From assembly GCF_014637175.1 (NCBI RefSeq), contig NZ_BMEV01000004.1, forward strand, positions 1 to 64,000: a stretch of 64,000 bases of DNA. The letters are read 5' to 3'. The notes under the pieces were generated by a model. It was not told where the DNA came from, searched no databases, and saw only the letters and a list, made by a program, of their open reading frames with translations. Source of the stretch: Compostibacillus humi. GTDB lineage: Bacteria; Bacillota; Bacilli; Bacillales; Amphibacillaceae. Made by a program: the position numbers and the translations under genes. This document shows, piece after piece, positions 53,072 through 61,702 of this stretch. The first letter of the stretch is position 1. The number at the start of each line of letters is the position of its first letter.

Positions 53072-54307
53072 ATGAATGCGAGTATTCTCATGCCAAATGC
53101 AAAAGCCCAATTTACGGTTCCTTCGATTTCCCAAAAGGTGAAAAACCTGGAAGAAAGCTTATCTTTCCCATTATTGTTAGGCAATGAACAGACCAATTCC
53201 GTTGCCGAGAAATTAAATTTGAAGCTGCAGGAATTATTCCCTGAAGCAGGGGAGGAATTTCTTCAGCAACTCGTAAAATCGGCAATGGAAAAAATTGAAA
53301 TTGCTAATAACGATGGAAAAATGTCCTTGGAAGAAATTGTTCCATGGCTCCTTCACGAACTCGGCCTGGAGAATACCAAGCCGGAAGAAAGTGTTCATGC
53401 TGCTTTTGTTCCATTCCTGCCAATGGCTGAAACTAGGACAAATGTTGAGCCGAAAGAGGATAAAGCTGTTCAGGAACTGTGGACGAAAATCGAATCATTG
53501 CTGAAAACGATTCGCACGCAAGCAGATATGAAGCTGGCTGCGCCGAAGTTAATGAATTTATTAGAACAATGGCAAAAGCTTAGCAGCGGCTATCCAGAAA
53601 ATAGTCAACCGATCATTTCTCGAGGAGATACGAAAATACAACAAATGTGGGATGACCTCGTCCGATTTTATGAAAAAAGAGAGCAGCTAGCCGGGAAGCA
53701 ATTGTACCAGCTGGAATCAAAAGTAACAAATCGGGATATTGTCCGCATTTTAGAAAAGGCCATTGAAAAATATGGCCTGAAGGAAACGGCGCAAACACCG
53801 GCACCTTCATTTCAAACGGGAACCTCGTTAGGCAAGCTGGAACAATATGTTATTTATACACAGCAGACTGAAACAGCTGGTGGAGCAGACAAGAAGTTTG
53901 TAGAGCAATTCCAGCAAATTATTAAATCCAGCAAGTTTTTATCTCAGCCAAACGGTTTGAGCCAGCTGTCCATCCGACTGCGGCCGGAAAATTTAGGGAA
54001 TATGATGATTCGGCTTATTCAAGCGGATGGAGAAATGATGGTGAAGATTACGGTAACAACCGAGGCAGCGAAGGATATGCTGGAAAGGAATATGAATCAA
54101 TTAAAACATCTGTTTTCGCCGCAGCAAGTAACGGTTGAAAAACAAGAAATTTTTACAAACCAAAGTCAGACGGCGCAAAAACAACATCAGGAAGACATGA
54201 ATGACGACTTCCACCAGCAATCCGACAAGCAGAAAAACGATGCGCACGAACAGCGGGAAGAAGATGAGGGAACATCTTTCTGGGAAATATTAAACGAGAA
54301 GGTGTAG
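53072..54307 (+). CDS. fliK: Flagellar hook-length control protein FliK
   Basis: Measures hook length and switches export specificity by acting on FlhB-C. The N-terminal two thirds are variable and helical; the C-terminal Flg_hook domain is recognisable at about 290-360 (LSQLSIRLRPENLGNMMIRLIQADGEMMVKITVTTEAAKDMLERNMNQLK). The tail is very polar (HQEDMNDDFHQQSDKQKN). ATG 53072 follows AAGGAGGTGAAAAGG, giving 411 aa. Confidence 0.93.
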   Translation: MNASILMPNAKAQFTVPSISQKVKNLEESLSFPLLLGNEQTNSVAEKLNLKLQELFPEAGEEFLQQLVKSAMEKIEIANNDGKMSLEEIVPWLLHELGLENTKPEESVHAAFVPFLPMAETRTNVEPKEDKAVQELWTKIESLLKTIRTQADMKLAAPKLMNLLEQWQKLSSGYPENSQPIISRGDTKIQQMWDDLVRFYEKREQLAGKQLYQLESKVTNRDIVRILEKAIEKYGLKETAQTPAPSFQTGTSLGKLEQYVIYTQQTETAGGADKKFVEQFQQIIKSSKFLSQPNGLSQLSIRLRPENLGNMMIRLIQADGEMMVKITVTTEAAKDMLERNMNQLKHLFSPQQVTVEKQEIFTNQSQTAQKQHQEDMNDDFHQQSDKQKNDAHEQREEDEGTSFWEILNEKV

Positions 54308-54309
54308 TT

Positions 54310-54744
54310 ATGACTAAAATCGATCCATCATTATATTTATCCAGCCAGAAAACGATGCGGGAACCGAGCCCGGTGTTGGATAAAGACGGGTTTTTAAAAA
54401 TTTTGATGACCCAAATGCAAAACCAGGATCCGTTGAATCCGATGAGTGATCAGGACATGGTACAGCAAATGGCAACTCTCACCTCTGTAGAACAGCTTAT
54501 AAACATGTCGAAATCGATTGAAACACTCGTTCATAGCCAATTGATGTCGCCAGTAATTCAGTATAGCCATATGATCGGGAAAATGGTTACGTATTTAGCA
54601 GACGGTGAAGAGGTAACGAGCAAGGTTGTTGCCGTTACTCAGCAGGACGGATGGGCGCTGTTGGAACTGGAAAACGGGGATACGATTTATGCGGATGCTG
54701 CCACGAAAGTTATCCATGCCGATTCCAATAAGGAGGATGAATAA
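54310..54744 (+). CDS. flgD: Flagellar hook assembly scaffold FlgD
   Basis: Hook cap protein. The N-terminal conserved segment DGFLKILMTQMQNQDPLNPMSDQDMVQQMATLTSVEQL is diagnostic. 144 aa, the short Bacillus form (YlxG) that lacks the long C-terminal Ig-like part of enterobacterial FlgD. It starts two bases after the fliK stop. Confidence 0.96.
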   Translation: MTKIDPSLYLSSQKTMREPSPVLDKDGFLKILMTQMQNQDPLNPMSDQDMVQQMATLTSVEQLINMSKSIETLVHSQLMSPVIQYSHMIGKMVTYLADGEEVTSKVVAVTQQDGWALLELENGDTIYADAATKVIHADSNKEDE

Positions 54745-54760
54745 AAGGAAGTGAATTACA

Positions 54761-55132
54761 TTGGACCACCGGATTCATCAAATACCAAACCGGTTCGCCC
54801 TTGATTTTCCTGCTGTTAAGGAAAAACCGCAAGCTGCTGAAACCGAGTTTCGCGAAATTTTTCAAAAAGAACTGTCATTAAAAATCAGCAAACATGCAAG
54901 CGAACGGTTAGAAGAGAGAAATATTCACATTGATAAAAAACAGTGGCATCTCATCGAAGACAAAATGAATGAAGCGAGGAGAAAAGGAATTACAGATTCT
55001 CTCGTCGTGACAAAAGATGCAACACTGTTAGTAAGCACAACAAATAATACCGTGATTACTGCGTTAGACCGGGAAGAAGCATCCGACCGGATTTTTACGA
55101 ATATTAACGGAACGATCATTATCAATTCTTAG
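54761..55132 (+). CDS. TIGR02530-like flagellar operon protein
   Basis: A 123-aa protein found in flagellar operons of many Bacillales and Clostridia between flgD and flgE. Conserved core: SKHASERLEERNIHIDKKQWHLIEDKMNEARRKG followed by SLVVTKDATLLVSTTNNTVITALDREE and FTNINGTIII. It has no signal peptide or membrane segment; function is not established, though a role in hook export or stability is plausible. TTG start with AAGGAAGTGA upstream. Confidence 0.85.
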   Translation: MDHRIHQIPNRFALDFPAVKEKPQAAETEFREIFQKELSLKISKHASERLEERNIHIDKKQWHLIEDKMNEARRKGITDSLVVTKDATLLVSTTNNTVITALDREEASDRIFTNINGTIIINS

Positions 55133-55209
55133 GCTGGACCCAGACCGGGAGGCCGATAGCTGCGGACCGACAGAAGCAGCAATAAAATTCGTAAAGGGGA
55201 GATTTACTT

Positions 55210-56085
55210 ATGTTGCGTTCCATGTATGCAGGCATTTCCGGAATGAAAAACTTCCAAACGAAATTAGACGTCATCGGCAACAACATTGCCAACGTGAATA
55301 CGGCAGGATTTAAAAAGGGCCGGGTCACCTTTCAGGATATGATGAGCCAAACGACACGAGGGGCTCAAGGACCGACAGCAACACGAGGCGGGGTAAACCC
55401 AGCGCAAGTTGGTCTCGGCTCTCAATTAGGCTCCATCGATAATATCCATACCCAAGGATTCCGGCAGACAACGAACAACCCGTTAGACTTTGCTATTGAG
55501 GGAGATGGGATGTTTGTTTTGGCAACAGGTATAACGGGGACAATTAATTTTAATGATGATGGATCTACTGATGACAACAATGTAAGTATATCCTATACTC
55601 GAGCTGGAAATTTTTATTTAGATGAAGATGGAGCAATAGTTAATCCGTTAGGGTATTACTTAATTGGATTTAACGTAGATGAAGATTCTGGACAAAATAC
55701 AGCTGGTTACGGAAAGATTACTATTCCCGATGACGCTCAAAGTTTTAGTGTTGAAACAAATGGATTAGTTACGTATGTTGATTCCACTGGAGCGACAAAG
55801 TATGCGGGAAAAGTAGCTTTAGCAAACTTCTCTAATCCTGCTGGTTTAGAGAAAGCAGGAAGTAATCTTTTCCTAAATAGCCCAAATGCTGGCTATAATG
55901 ATGTTATTGAACCAGAAGACGGTGGTGTCGGCTCCATTATCAGCGGTGCGCTGGAAATGTCTAATGTAGACTTGTCAGAGGAGTTTACCGAAATGATTAC
56001 CGCACAGCGCGGTTTCCAGGCGAATACTAGAATTATTACTACATCCGATGAAATACTTCAGGAGCTTGTAAACTTAAAACGATAA
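55210..56085 (+). CDS. flgE: Flagellar hook protein FlgE
   Basis: Subunit of the hook, the universal joint between rod and filament. N-terminal MLRSMYAGISGMKNFQTKLDVIGNNIANVNTAGFKKGR and C-terminal SGALEMSNVDLSEEFTEMITAQRGFQANTRIITTSDEILQELVNL are the conserved axial-protein ends. 291 aa, near B. subtilis FlgE (264). The central third (about 55515-55910, residues 103-233) is markedly more AT-rich with different codon choice from both ends. GGGGAGATTTACTT precedes the ATG. FlgG is an alternative name for proteins of this length, but the place after flgD favours FlgE. Confidence 0.93.
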   Translation: MLRSMYAGISGMKNFQTKLDVIGNNIANVNTAGFKKGRVTFQDMMSQTTRGAQGPTATRGGVNPAQVGLGSQLGSIDNIHTQGFRQTTNNPLDFAIEGDGMFVLATGITGTINFNDDGSTDDNNVSISYTRAGNFYLDEDGAIVNPLGYYLIGFNVDEDSGQNTAGYGKITIPDDAQSFSVETNGLVTYVDSTGATKYAGKVALANFSNPAGLEKAGSNLFLNSPNAGYNDVIEPEDGGVGSIISGALEMSNVDLSEEFTEMITAQRGFQANTRIITTSDEILQELVNLKR

Positions 56086-56096
56086 AAAATTGAAGT

Positions 56097-56141
56097 AAGG
56101 AGGTAGGGAGCATCCTGTTCGGATGCTCCCACCAAAAAATT
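56097..56141 (+). promoter_or_regulatory. Shine-Dalgarno separated from the swrD start by a perfect hairpin
   Basis: AAGGAGGT (56097-56104) is followed by GGGAGCATCC (56106-56115), a TGTTC loop, and GGATGCTCCC (56121-56130), a perfect 10-bp stem. The swrD ATG is at 56142 after AC and A/T-rich sequence with no other ribosome site. Leaving the hairpin out, the ribosome site and start are about 12-13 nt apart. Confidence 0.8.
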
Positions 56142-56360
56142 ATGATACAGTTATCCCGTTTAAATGGCAGCACGTTTACGTTAAATGCCTTGCTGATCGA
56201 ACAGGTGGAATCTTTTCCGGATACGACAATAACGCTTGTGAACGGCAAAAAAATTGTTGTGTTAAATTCAGAAGAAGAAGTGGTAGAAGCTATTACTTCC
56301 TATTATAAGAGAATTGGATTGCAGAGGATTCATAAGGAAACAGGTGATGAATGTGAGTAA
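56142..56360 (+). CDS. swrD: Swarming motility protein SwrD / FlbD family
   Basis: Small FlbD-family protein (72 aa) that in B. subtilis increases stator function and is needed for swarming. The pattern [40 protein letters not shown] is the family core; the C-terminal part is helical. Lies between flgE and fliL as expected. No ribosome site directly upstream; see the hairpin feature. Stop is 13 nt past the fliL start. Confidence 0.92.
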   Translation: MIQLSRLNGSTFTLNALLIEQVESFPDTTITLVNGKKIVVLNSEEEVVEAITSYYKRIGLQRIHKETGDECE

Positions 56361-56769
56361 GCTGGTGAAAGCATTAATAACTTCATTAGTCATTTTATTA
56401 ATAGCCGCAATTGCTGCATTAGTCGTCGTCTTAAACATTAACGCTGAAGACAGCGATCAGCCCCCTTCGATTGATGAAATTGTAGAATATTCCTATCAAT
56501 CACCTGAGATTACGACAGATTTGGATGATGGTAGTTTTGTCCGTGTGCAATTTCAAATTATAACCGACGGCAAAAAAGCGAAAGAGGAAATAAGCAAGCG
56601 GGATTTTCAGCTGAAAAATATACTCATTAAAGAACTTGCTACGATGACAGAAGAAGATTTTAAGAACGGTTTAACGGATTTGGAAGCCCAATTAAAGACA
56701 AAATTAAATGAAGTAATGGTAGAAGGTCAAGTTACCGACGTATATACAATCAGTAAAATTTTACAGTAA
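56347..56769 (+). CDS. fliL: Flagellar basal-body-associated protein FliL
   Basis: Single-pass membrane protein near the stator that supports torque under load. N-terminal membrane helix (about 9-32) and an external domain with [23 protein letters not shown] and a terminal [25 protein letters not shown]. 140 aa from ATG 56347 with AACAGGTG just before; a GTG at 56353 has better spacing to AGGTG. Overlaps swrD by 14 nt. Confidence 0.93.
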   Translation: MNVSKLVKALITSLVILLIAAIAALVVVLNINAEDSDQPPSIDEIVEYSYQSPEITTDLDDGSFVRVQFQIITDGKKAKEEISKRDFQLKNILIKELATMTEEDFKNGLTDLEAQLKTKLNEVMVEGQVTDVYTISKILQ

Positions 56770-56804
56770 ATTCGTATGCTCCGCCAATGGAGGTGAGTGT
56801 TATA

Positions 56805-57800
56805 ATGGATGAGGTACTTTCACAATCGGAAATTGATGCCCTATTATCTGCAATAACGTCCGGAGAAATGGATGCAGAAGAACTGAAGAAGGAAGAGCAG
56901 GAAAAAAAGGTCCGTGTTTACGACTTTAAAAGAGCATTGCGCTTCTCTAAAGATCAGATTCGCAGCATTTCTAGAATATATGAAAATTATGCTAGATTGC
57001 TCACCACCCATTTTTCTACTCAGCTTCGAACATATGTCAATATTTCGGTAACGAGTGTGGATCAAGTGCCATATGAGGAATTTATTCGCTCGATTCCTAG
57101 TTTAACTGTTTTAAATATATATAGTGTTTCTCCGTTAGACGGCAGACTAATAATGGAAATAAACCCGAATATCGCTTATGCGCTGTTGGACCGGATACTT
57201 GGCGGTCAAGGGAAAAGTATTGATAGGGAAGATAGTTTGACAGAAATCGAGAAACTTTTATTACATCAATTTTTCGAGAAAGGGCTGGATTGTTTTCGTG
57301 AGGCATGGTCCTCCGTCATTGAAATCGACCCGGTATTGGAGGAGTTTGAAGAAAATCCCCAATTCATACAGCTTGTTTCACCTAATGAAACAGTTGTCGT
57401 CGTTTCATTAACGACAAAAATCGGGGAAACGAGCGGCATGATGAATATTTGTATTCCCCATGTCATCCTGGAACCAATCGTTTCCAAATTATCTGCACAT
57501 TATTGGATGCAGCCGACGAAAAACAAAATCGATGAAGAAGCATATCGCAAAATAACGAAAGAACTTCATGGTGCAACATTGGATGTAAAAACAATTCTCG
57601 GCGAAGCCAGCATTACTATTGAACAATTTTTAAAGTTAAACCGTGGGGATATTATTGCATTAGATCAGGCAATCGAACAGCCACTGAGATTAATAATCAA
57701 TGATAAACCGAAATTTTACGTACAGCCAGGCAAGTTTAAAAATAAAATGTCTGTGCAGATATTGGAGGAAATTAAAGGGGTGATTGAACATGATGAATGA
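56805..57800 (+). CDS. fliM: Flagellar motor switch protein FliM
   Basis: C-ring protein that binds phosphorylated CheY. N-terminal CheY-binding peptide LSQSEIDALLSAI, middle CheC-like domain (RVYDFKRALRFSKDQIRSISRIYENYARLL, PLDGRLIMEINPNIAYALLDRILGG), and C-terminal SpoA/FliN-like domain. ATG 56805 after GGAGGTGA gives 331 aa, close to B. subtilis 332. Overlaps fliY by 11 nt. Confidence 0.97.
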   Translation: MDEVLSQSEIDALLSAITSGEMDAEELKKEEQEKKVRVYDFKRALRFSKDQIRSISRIYENYARLLTTHFSTQLRTYVNISVTSVDQVPYEEFIRSIPSLTVLNIYSVSPLDGRLIMEINPNIAYALLDRILGGQGKSIDREDSLTEIEKLLLHQFFEKGLDCFREAWSSVIEIDPVLEEFEENPQFIQLVSPNETVVVVSLTTKIGETSGMMNICIPHVILEPIVSKLSAHYWMQPTKNKIDEEAYRKITKELHGATLDVKTILGEASITIEQFLKLNRGDIIALDQAIEQPLRLIINDKPKFYVQPGKFKNKMSVQILEEIKGVIEHDE

Positions 57801-58959
57801 TGATGGCTTATTATCACAGGAAGAAATTGATGCATTGCTCAATATCGGTGATGAAGAAGACGAACTGGAAGCTGATGCAGCAACGAATCATACTTCTGCT
57901 TATTTGTCTGATATAGAAATAGATACAATCGGCGAAATCGGAAATATTTCTTTTGGCAGCTCAGCGACGACACTTTCTACTCTTCTTAATCAAAAAGTAG
58001 AGATTACGACGCCAAAGGTAAGTATTGTAAAAAAAGAAGAATTGGCTAGCGCCATCCAGTTTCAGCCGGTTAGTATTCAAGTAAATTACGTTTCTGGTTT
58101 ATCAGGGAAAAATATCTTTATCATTAAGGCAAAAGACGCTTCGGTCATTGCAGATATTATGCTTGGCGGAGATGGAACAAAGCCGACAGAACAATTATCC
58201 GAAATCCATTTAAGCGCAGTGCAAGAGGCGATGAATCAAATGATGGGTGCCGCTGCAACAAGCATGTCAACCATTTTTAATAAAAAAGTAGATATTTCTC
58301 CTCCATCGATTATCGATGATGCCAATGTAAAATTAGGAGAACTATTCGATGAAGAGGCATATGTAAAAGTATTTTTTCGCCTGACCGTTGGCGATTTAGT
58401 TGATTCCAATATGATGCAGCTGATGCCGATAGATTTTGCAAAACAAATGGCGGACCAATTATTAAATGGCGAGAATGCCGTTACAGAAACGCCAAGCGAG
58501 CAAATTGCTCCAACAGAAGCTCAACAAGCAGCTGTGAAAGCGGAGGAGCCAGCACAACAAGCGGTTGCACAGCAGCCAAAAACAGAAGAAAGAAGCCAAA
58601 ATCCGCAGATGATTGGCAATCCGCTGTTTACGGAAGATGCAAAAGTTGAAGAAGCCTCCTTCTCCCAATTTGAACCGGTAGCGTTAAATCAAACGGAGCA
58701 AAGAAATTTGGATATGCTATTAGATATCCCTCTAAAAATTACAGTTGAGCTCGGAAGGACAAAGCGGGCCATCCGTGATATTTTGGAATTTTCCGCCGGT
58801 TCCATTATTGAATTGGACAAGCTCGCTGGAGAACCAGTGGATATCCTCGTGAACGATAAACTTATTGCCGAAGGAGAAGTTGTTGTTATTGATGAAAACT
58901 TTGGAGTAAGGGTAACAGATATTATTAGCAAAACTGATCGATTAATGAAGCTGAAATAA
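57790..58959 (+). CDS. fliY: Flagellar motor switch phosphatase FliY
   Basis: C-ring protein that fuses a CheY-P phosphatase to a FliN domain, as in Bacillus. N-terminal FliM-like CheY-binding motif (LLSQEEIDALL), two CheC phosphatase motifs (DIEIDTIGEIGNISFGSSATTL about 40-61; LSAVQEAMNQMMGAAATSMSTIF about 140-162), a Gln/Ala/Glu-rich linker (about 230-290) and a C-terminal SpoA domain (LDIPLKITVELGRTKRAIRDILEFSAGSIIELDKL). ATG 57790 with GGGGTGA upstream gives 389 aa; ATG 57793 is possible. Confidence 0.96.
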   Translation: MMNDDGLLSQEEIDALLNIGDEEDELEADAATNHTSAYLSDIEIDTIGEIGNISFGSSATTLSTLLNQKVEITTPKVSIVKKEELASAIQFQPVSIQVNYVSGLSGKNIFIIKAKDASVIADIMLGGDGTKPTEQLSEIHLSAVQEAMNQMMGAAATSMSTIFNKKVDISPPSIIDDANVKLGELFDEEAYVKVFFRLTVGDLVDSNMMQLMPIDFAKQMADQLLNGENAVTETPSEQIAPTEAQQAAVKAEEPAQQAVAQQPKTEERSQNPQMIGNPLFTEDAKVEEASFSQFEPVALNQTEQRNLDMLLDIPLKITVELGRTKRAIRDILEFSAGSIIELDKLAGEPVDILVNDKLIAEGEVVVIDENFGVRVTDIISKTDRLMKLK

Positions 58960-58977
58960 ACATGAGGAGGAATTTCC

Positions 58978-59340
58978 ATGAGCAAAAAAATATTAATCGT
59001 TGATGATGCAGCGTTTATGCGAATGATGATTAAAGATATTTTAACGAAAAACGGGTATGAAGTAGCTGGAGAAGCCCAGGACGGAGCTCAAGCGGTAGAA
59101 AAGTATAAAGAATTAAATCCTGATTTAGTGACCATGGATATTACGATGCCGGAAATGGACGGTATTACGGCGTTGAAAGAAATCCGCAAAATCAACCCGG
59201 ATGCAAAAGTCATCATGTGTTCCGCCATGGGACAGCAGGCGATGGTAATTGATGCAATCCAAGCCGGAGCGAAAGACTTTATCGTAAAACCGTTTCAGGC
59301 GGACCGGGTGATTGAGGCAATTCAGAAGGCATTAGGATAA
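58978..59340 (+). CDS. cheY: Chemotaxis response regulator CheY
   Basis: Single receiver-domain regulator whose phosphorylated form binds FliM/FliY. Acidic pocket Asp9-Asp10 (IVDDAAFM), phosphoacceptor Asp54 (MDITMPEMDG), Ser82 (MCSAMGQ) and Lys104 (IVKPFQ). 120 aa. GAGGAGGAA precedes the ATG. Sits between fliY and fliO as in B. subtilis. Confidence 0.98.
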   Translation: MSKKILIVDDAAFMRMMIKDILTKNGYEVAGEAQDGAQAVEKYKELNPDLVTMDITMPEMDGITALKEIRKINPDAKVIMCSAMGQQAMVIDAIQAGAKDFIVKPFQADRVIEAIQKALG

Positions 59341-59348
59341 GGAAACGA

Positions 59349-59963
59349 GTGAGAATATTGCCAAAGAAAACGTGGATTTTCGTCATATTGCTTTTACTTT
59401 TTTTCGCCAGCGAAGTCCATGCAGTACCGAAAAACGTAATGGATTGTTTAGAAGATGGGGCAGACTGCGAAGAAGAGCTTGTTCCGACTGCCGAAAACAG
59501 GGATAATCCAGAAAACGAAAGTCTGTCTGATTCTCTCGTGCTTAATATTATTAAGCTAGCAATCGTATTGTCTCTCGTCATTGGACTTATGTATCTTGTT
59601 ATAAAATTTTTGCAGTCACGGAATAAACTATTTCAGAAAGTAAAGTCGATGGAAAATCTTGGGGGCCTTTCCCTTGGACAAAATAAATCGATACAAATTG
59701 TAAAAATAGGTTCCAGACTTTATTTAGTCGGAGTTGGCGATAATGTGGAACTGCTGAAGGAAATTACCGATAAACAACTGATTGACGAAATTTTAGCTGA
59801 AGAAAGCAAAGAGAATAGAGCCACAACAGCGAAAACAATTTTTCCGTTGAAGCAAAATACTGCTCAATTTCGCCGGTTATTTCAAAAGGAACTGGATCAG
59901 CTAAAGGAAAATCGCAAGAAAATAGTAGAACGACATAAAGAAAAGGAAGACGGCAATGAATGA
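59349..59963 (+). CDS. fliO: Flagellar export scaffold FliO (FliZ)
   Basis: Membrane protein that helps assemble the FliPQR export gate. A signal peptide-like N-terminus (WIFVILLLLFFASEVHA), a short external loop, one membrane helix (about 58-80, LNIIKLAIVLSLVIGLMYLVIKFL) and a C-terminal FliO domain (SMENLGGLSLGQNKSIQIVKIGSRLYLVGVGDNVELLKEI). GTG start with AAGGAAACGA upstream; TTG 59358 is an alternative. 204 aa, overlapping fliP by 8 nt. Confidence 0.9.
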   Translation: MRILPKKTWIFVILLLLFFASEVHAVPKNVMDCLEDGADCEEELVPTAENRDNPENESLSDSLVLNIIKLAIVLSLVIGLMYLVIKFLQSRNKLFQKVKSMENLGGLSLGQNKSIQIVKIGSRLYLVGVGDNVELLKEITDKQLIDEILAEESKENRATTAKTIFPLKQNTAQFRRLFQKELDQLKENRKKIVERHKEKEDGNE

Positions 59964-60621
59964 ATTTATTGATATGTTTTCCAGTTCAGATCCAGCAACT
60001 GTCGCCACATCAGTAAAATTGCTTTTGTTATTGACTGTACTGTCACTGGCACCAGGGATATTAATTTTAATGACAAGCTTTACGAGAATTGTTGTCGTAT
60101 TGTCCTTTGTCAGAACTTCCCTGGCTACGCAGCAAATGCCGCCTAATCAGGTTCTCATCGGACTTGCTCTCTTTTTGACTTTTTTTATTATGGCTCCGGT
60201 ATTTAGCGAAGTGTATGAAGAGGCGCTCGAACCGCTTTTTGCGGAGGAGATTACACTGGATGAAGCATATGAAAATGCGAGTGTGCCGATGAAGGAATTT
60301 ATGGCGAAGCATACGAGACAAAAGGACTTGGCATTATTTTTAGACTATGCTCAAGCTGAACCGCCGGAAACAGTGCAGGATATACCATTGACTGCTTTAA
60401 TTCCAGCCTTTGCGATTAGCGAGCTGAAAACAGCCTTTCAAATGGGATTTATGATTTTTATACCTTTCTTAATTATCGATATGGCTGTGGCAAGTATCCT
60501 CATGTCAATGGGGATGATGATGCTGCCGCCGGTAATGATTTCATTGCCGTTTAAAATCTTGCTTTTTGTGCTCGTTGACGGCTGGTATTTAATAACTCAC
60601 TCCATATTGGATAGTTTCTGA
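59956..60621 (+). CDS. fliP: Flagellar export gate protein FliP
   Basis: Core of the type III export gate (pentamer with FliR and FliQ). Four membrane segments; family motifs LLTVLSLAPGILILMTSFTRIVVVLSFVRTSLATQQMPPNQVLIGLALFLTFF, LTALIPAFAISELKTAFQMGFMIFIPFLIIDMAVAS and MGMMMLPPVMISLPFKILLFVLVDGW. 221 aa, as in B. subtilis. Confidence 0.98.
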   Translation: MNEFIDMFSSSDPATVATSVKLLLLLTVLSLAPGILILMTSFTRIVVVLSFVRTSLATQQMPPNQVLIGLALFLTFFIMAPVFSEVYEEALEPLFAEEITLDEAYENASVPMKEFMAKHTRQKDLALFLDYAQAEPPETVQDIPLTALIPAFAISELKTAFQMGFMIFIPFLIIDMAVASILMSMGMMMLPPVMISLPFKILLFVLVDGWYLITHSILDSF

Positions 60622-60648
60622 TGATTACAAAGAAAGAGGCATAGTAGG

Positions 60649-60918
60649 ATGACGAGTGAATTTGTTTTAGCAATGGCTGAGAATGCGATTTATACATTAT
60701 TGATTGTAACAGGACCTTTATTGATTTTGGCGATTGCCGTCGGACTGCTCGTAAGTATTTTTCAGGCAACGACGCAAATCCAGGAACAGACGCTAGCCTT
60801 TGTTCCAAAGATTATCGCCGTGTTAGTCGGGTTAGTGTTTTTCGGTCCGTGGATGCTGACGAATATGGTCGAGTTTACCCTCGACATCTTTCAAAATCTG
60901 AACCGTTTTACAGGGTAG
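60649..60918 (+). CDS. fliQ: Flagellar export gate protein FliQ
   Basis: Small two-helix gate subunit (89 aa). Hydrophobic segments at about 16-38 and 52-74; family motif LLVSIFQATTQIQEQTLAFVPKIIAV. AGAAAGAGG lies upstream of the ATG. Confidence 0.97.
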   Translation: MTSEFVLAMAENAIYTLLIVTGPLLILAIAVGLLVSIFQATTQIQEQTLAFVPKIIAVLVGLVFFGPWMLTNMVEFTLDIFQNLNRFTG

Positions 60919-60921
60919 CCT

Positions 60922-61701
60922 ATGATTGAATATATAAACATGGAGATATTGCCCGTCTTTTTGTTAGTTTTTATTCGGGTATTAGCATTTTTTGTTACGA
61001 TGCCTTTCTTTTCCTATCGGACCATACCGATACCATTTAAAATAGGCTTAAGCTTTTTTCTAGCCCTGATTATGGTATACACGGTGGATACAACGATCGT
61101 AACCGTTGACGATATGTATTTCCTTTTATTAATAAAAGAAGCAATCGTCGGTTTGCTCGTTGGACTCGTTGCCTACATGATTGTCTCAGCTGTGCAAGTG
61201 GCTGGCGGTTTTATCGATTTTCAAATGGGTTTTGCCATCGCCAATGTTATCGATCCTCAAACCGGTGCGCAAAGCCCGATGACAGGCCAATTTTTTTATA
61301 TGATCGCACTGTTATTTTTGCTGTCAGTAGATGGCCATCATTTAATCATCGACGGCATTGTCAACAGCTATCAGTTTGTGGCGCTCGATGTATTTATACC
61401 TTTTGAAAATCGTTCCATTGTCGACTTTGTCATACTTACCTTTAATCATATGTTTCTTATTGCGTTTCAAATGGCAATTCCGATTGTCGGATGTTTATTT
61501 TTAGTTGACGTGGCATTGGGGATGATGGCAAGGACCGTGCCGCAGCTCAACGTATTTGTTATTGGCCTTCCTTTAAAGATTTTCGTCAGTTTTGCGGCAA
61601 TTTTAGTATTTCTTAGTTTATACGTGTCCCTTGCTAAACTGCTCTTTTCGACGATGTTTGAAGTAATGCGCGGCTTAATGCAGTTATTCGGAGGTGTTTA
61701 A
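60922..61701 (+). CDS. fliR: Flagellar export gate protein FliR
   Basis: Gate subunit with about six membrane segments. Motifs FVTMPFFSYRTIPIPFKIGLSFFLAL near the N-terminus, GGFIDFQMGFAIANVIDPQTGAQSPMTGQFFYMIALLFLL in the centre and TVPQLNVFVIGLPLKIFVSF near the C-terminus. 259 aa. Starts 3 bp after fliQ. Confidence 0.97.
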   Translation: MIEYINMEILPVFLLVFIRVLAFFVTMPFFSYRTIPIPFKIGLSFFLALIMVYTVDTTIVTVDDMYFLLLIKEAIVGLLVGLVAYMIVSAVQVAGGFIDFQMGFAIANVIDPQTGAQSPMTGQFFYMIALLFLLSVDGHHLIIDGIVNSYQFVALDVFIPFENRSIVDFVILTFNHMFLIAFQMAIPIVGCLFLVDVALGMMARTVPQLNVFVIGLPLKIFVSFAAILVFLSLYVSLAKLLFSTMFEVMRGLMQLFGGV

Positions 61702-61702
61702 C

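Noticed and set aside
56123-56308. 61-codon frame starting within the hairpin upstream of swrD
   Set aside because: It has no family resemblance, is in another frame over swrD, and includes many Cys and Arg typical of a shadow frame.
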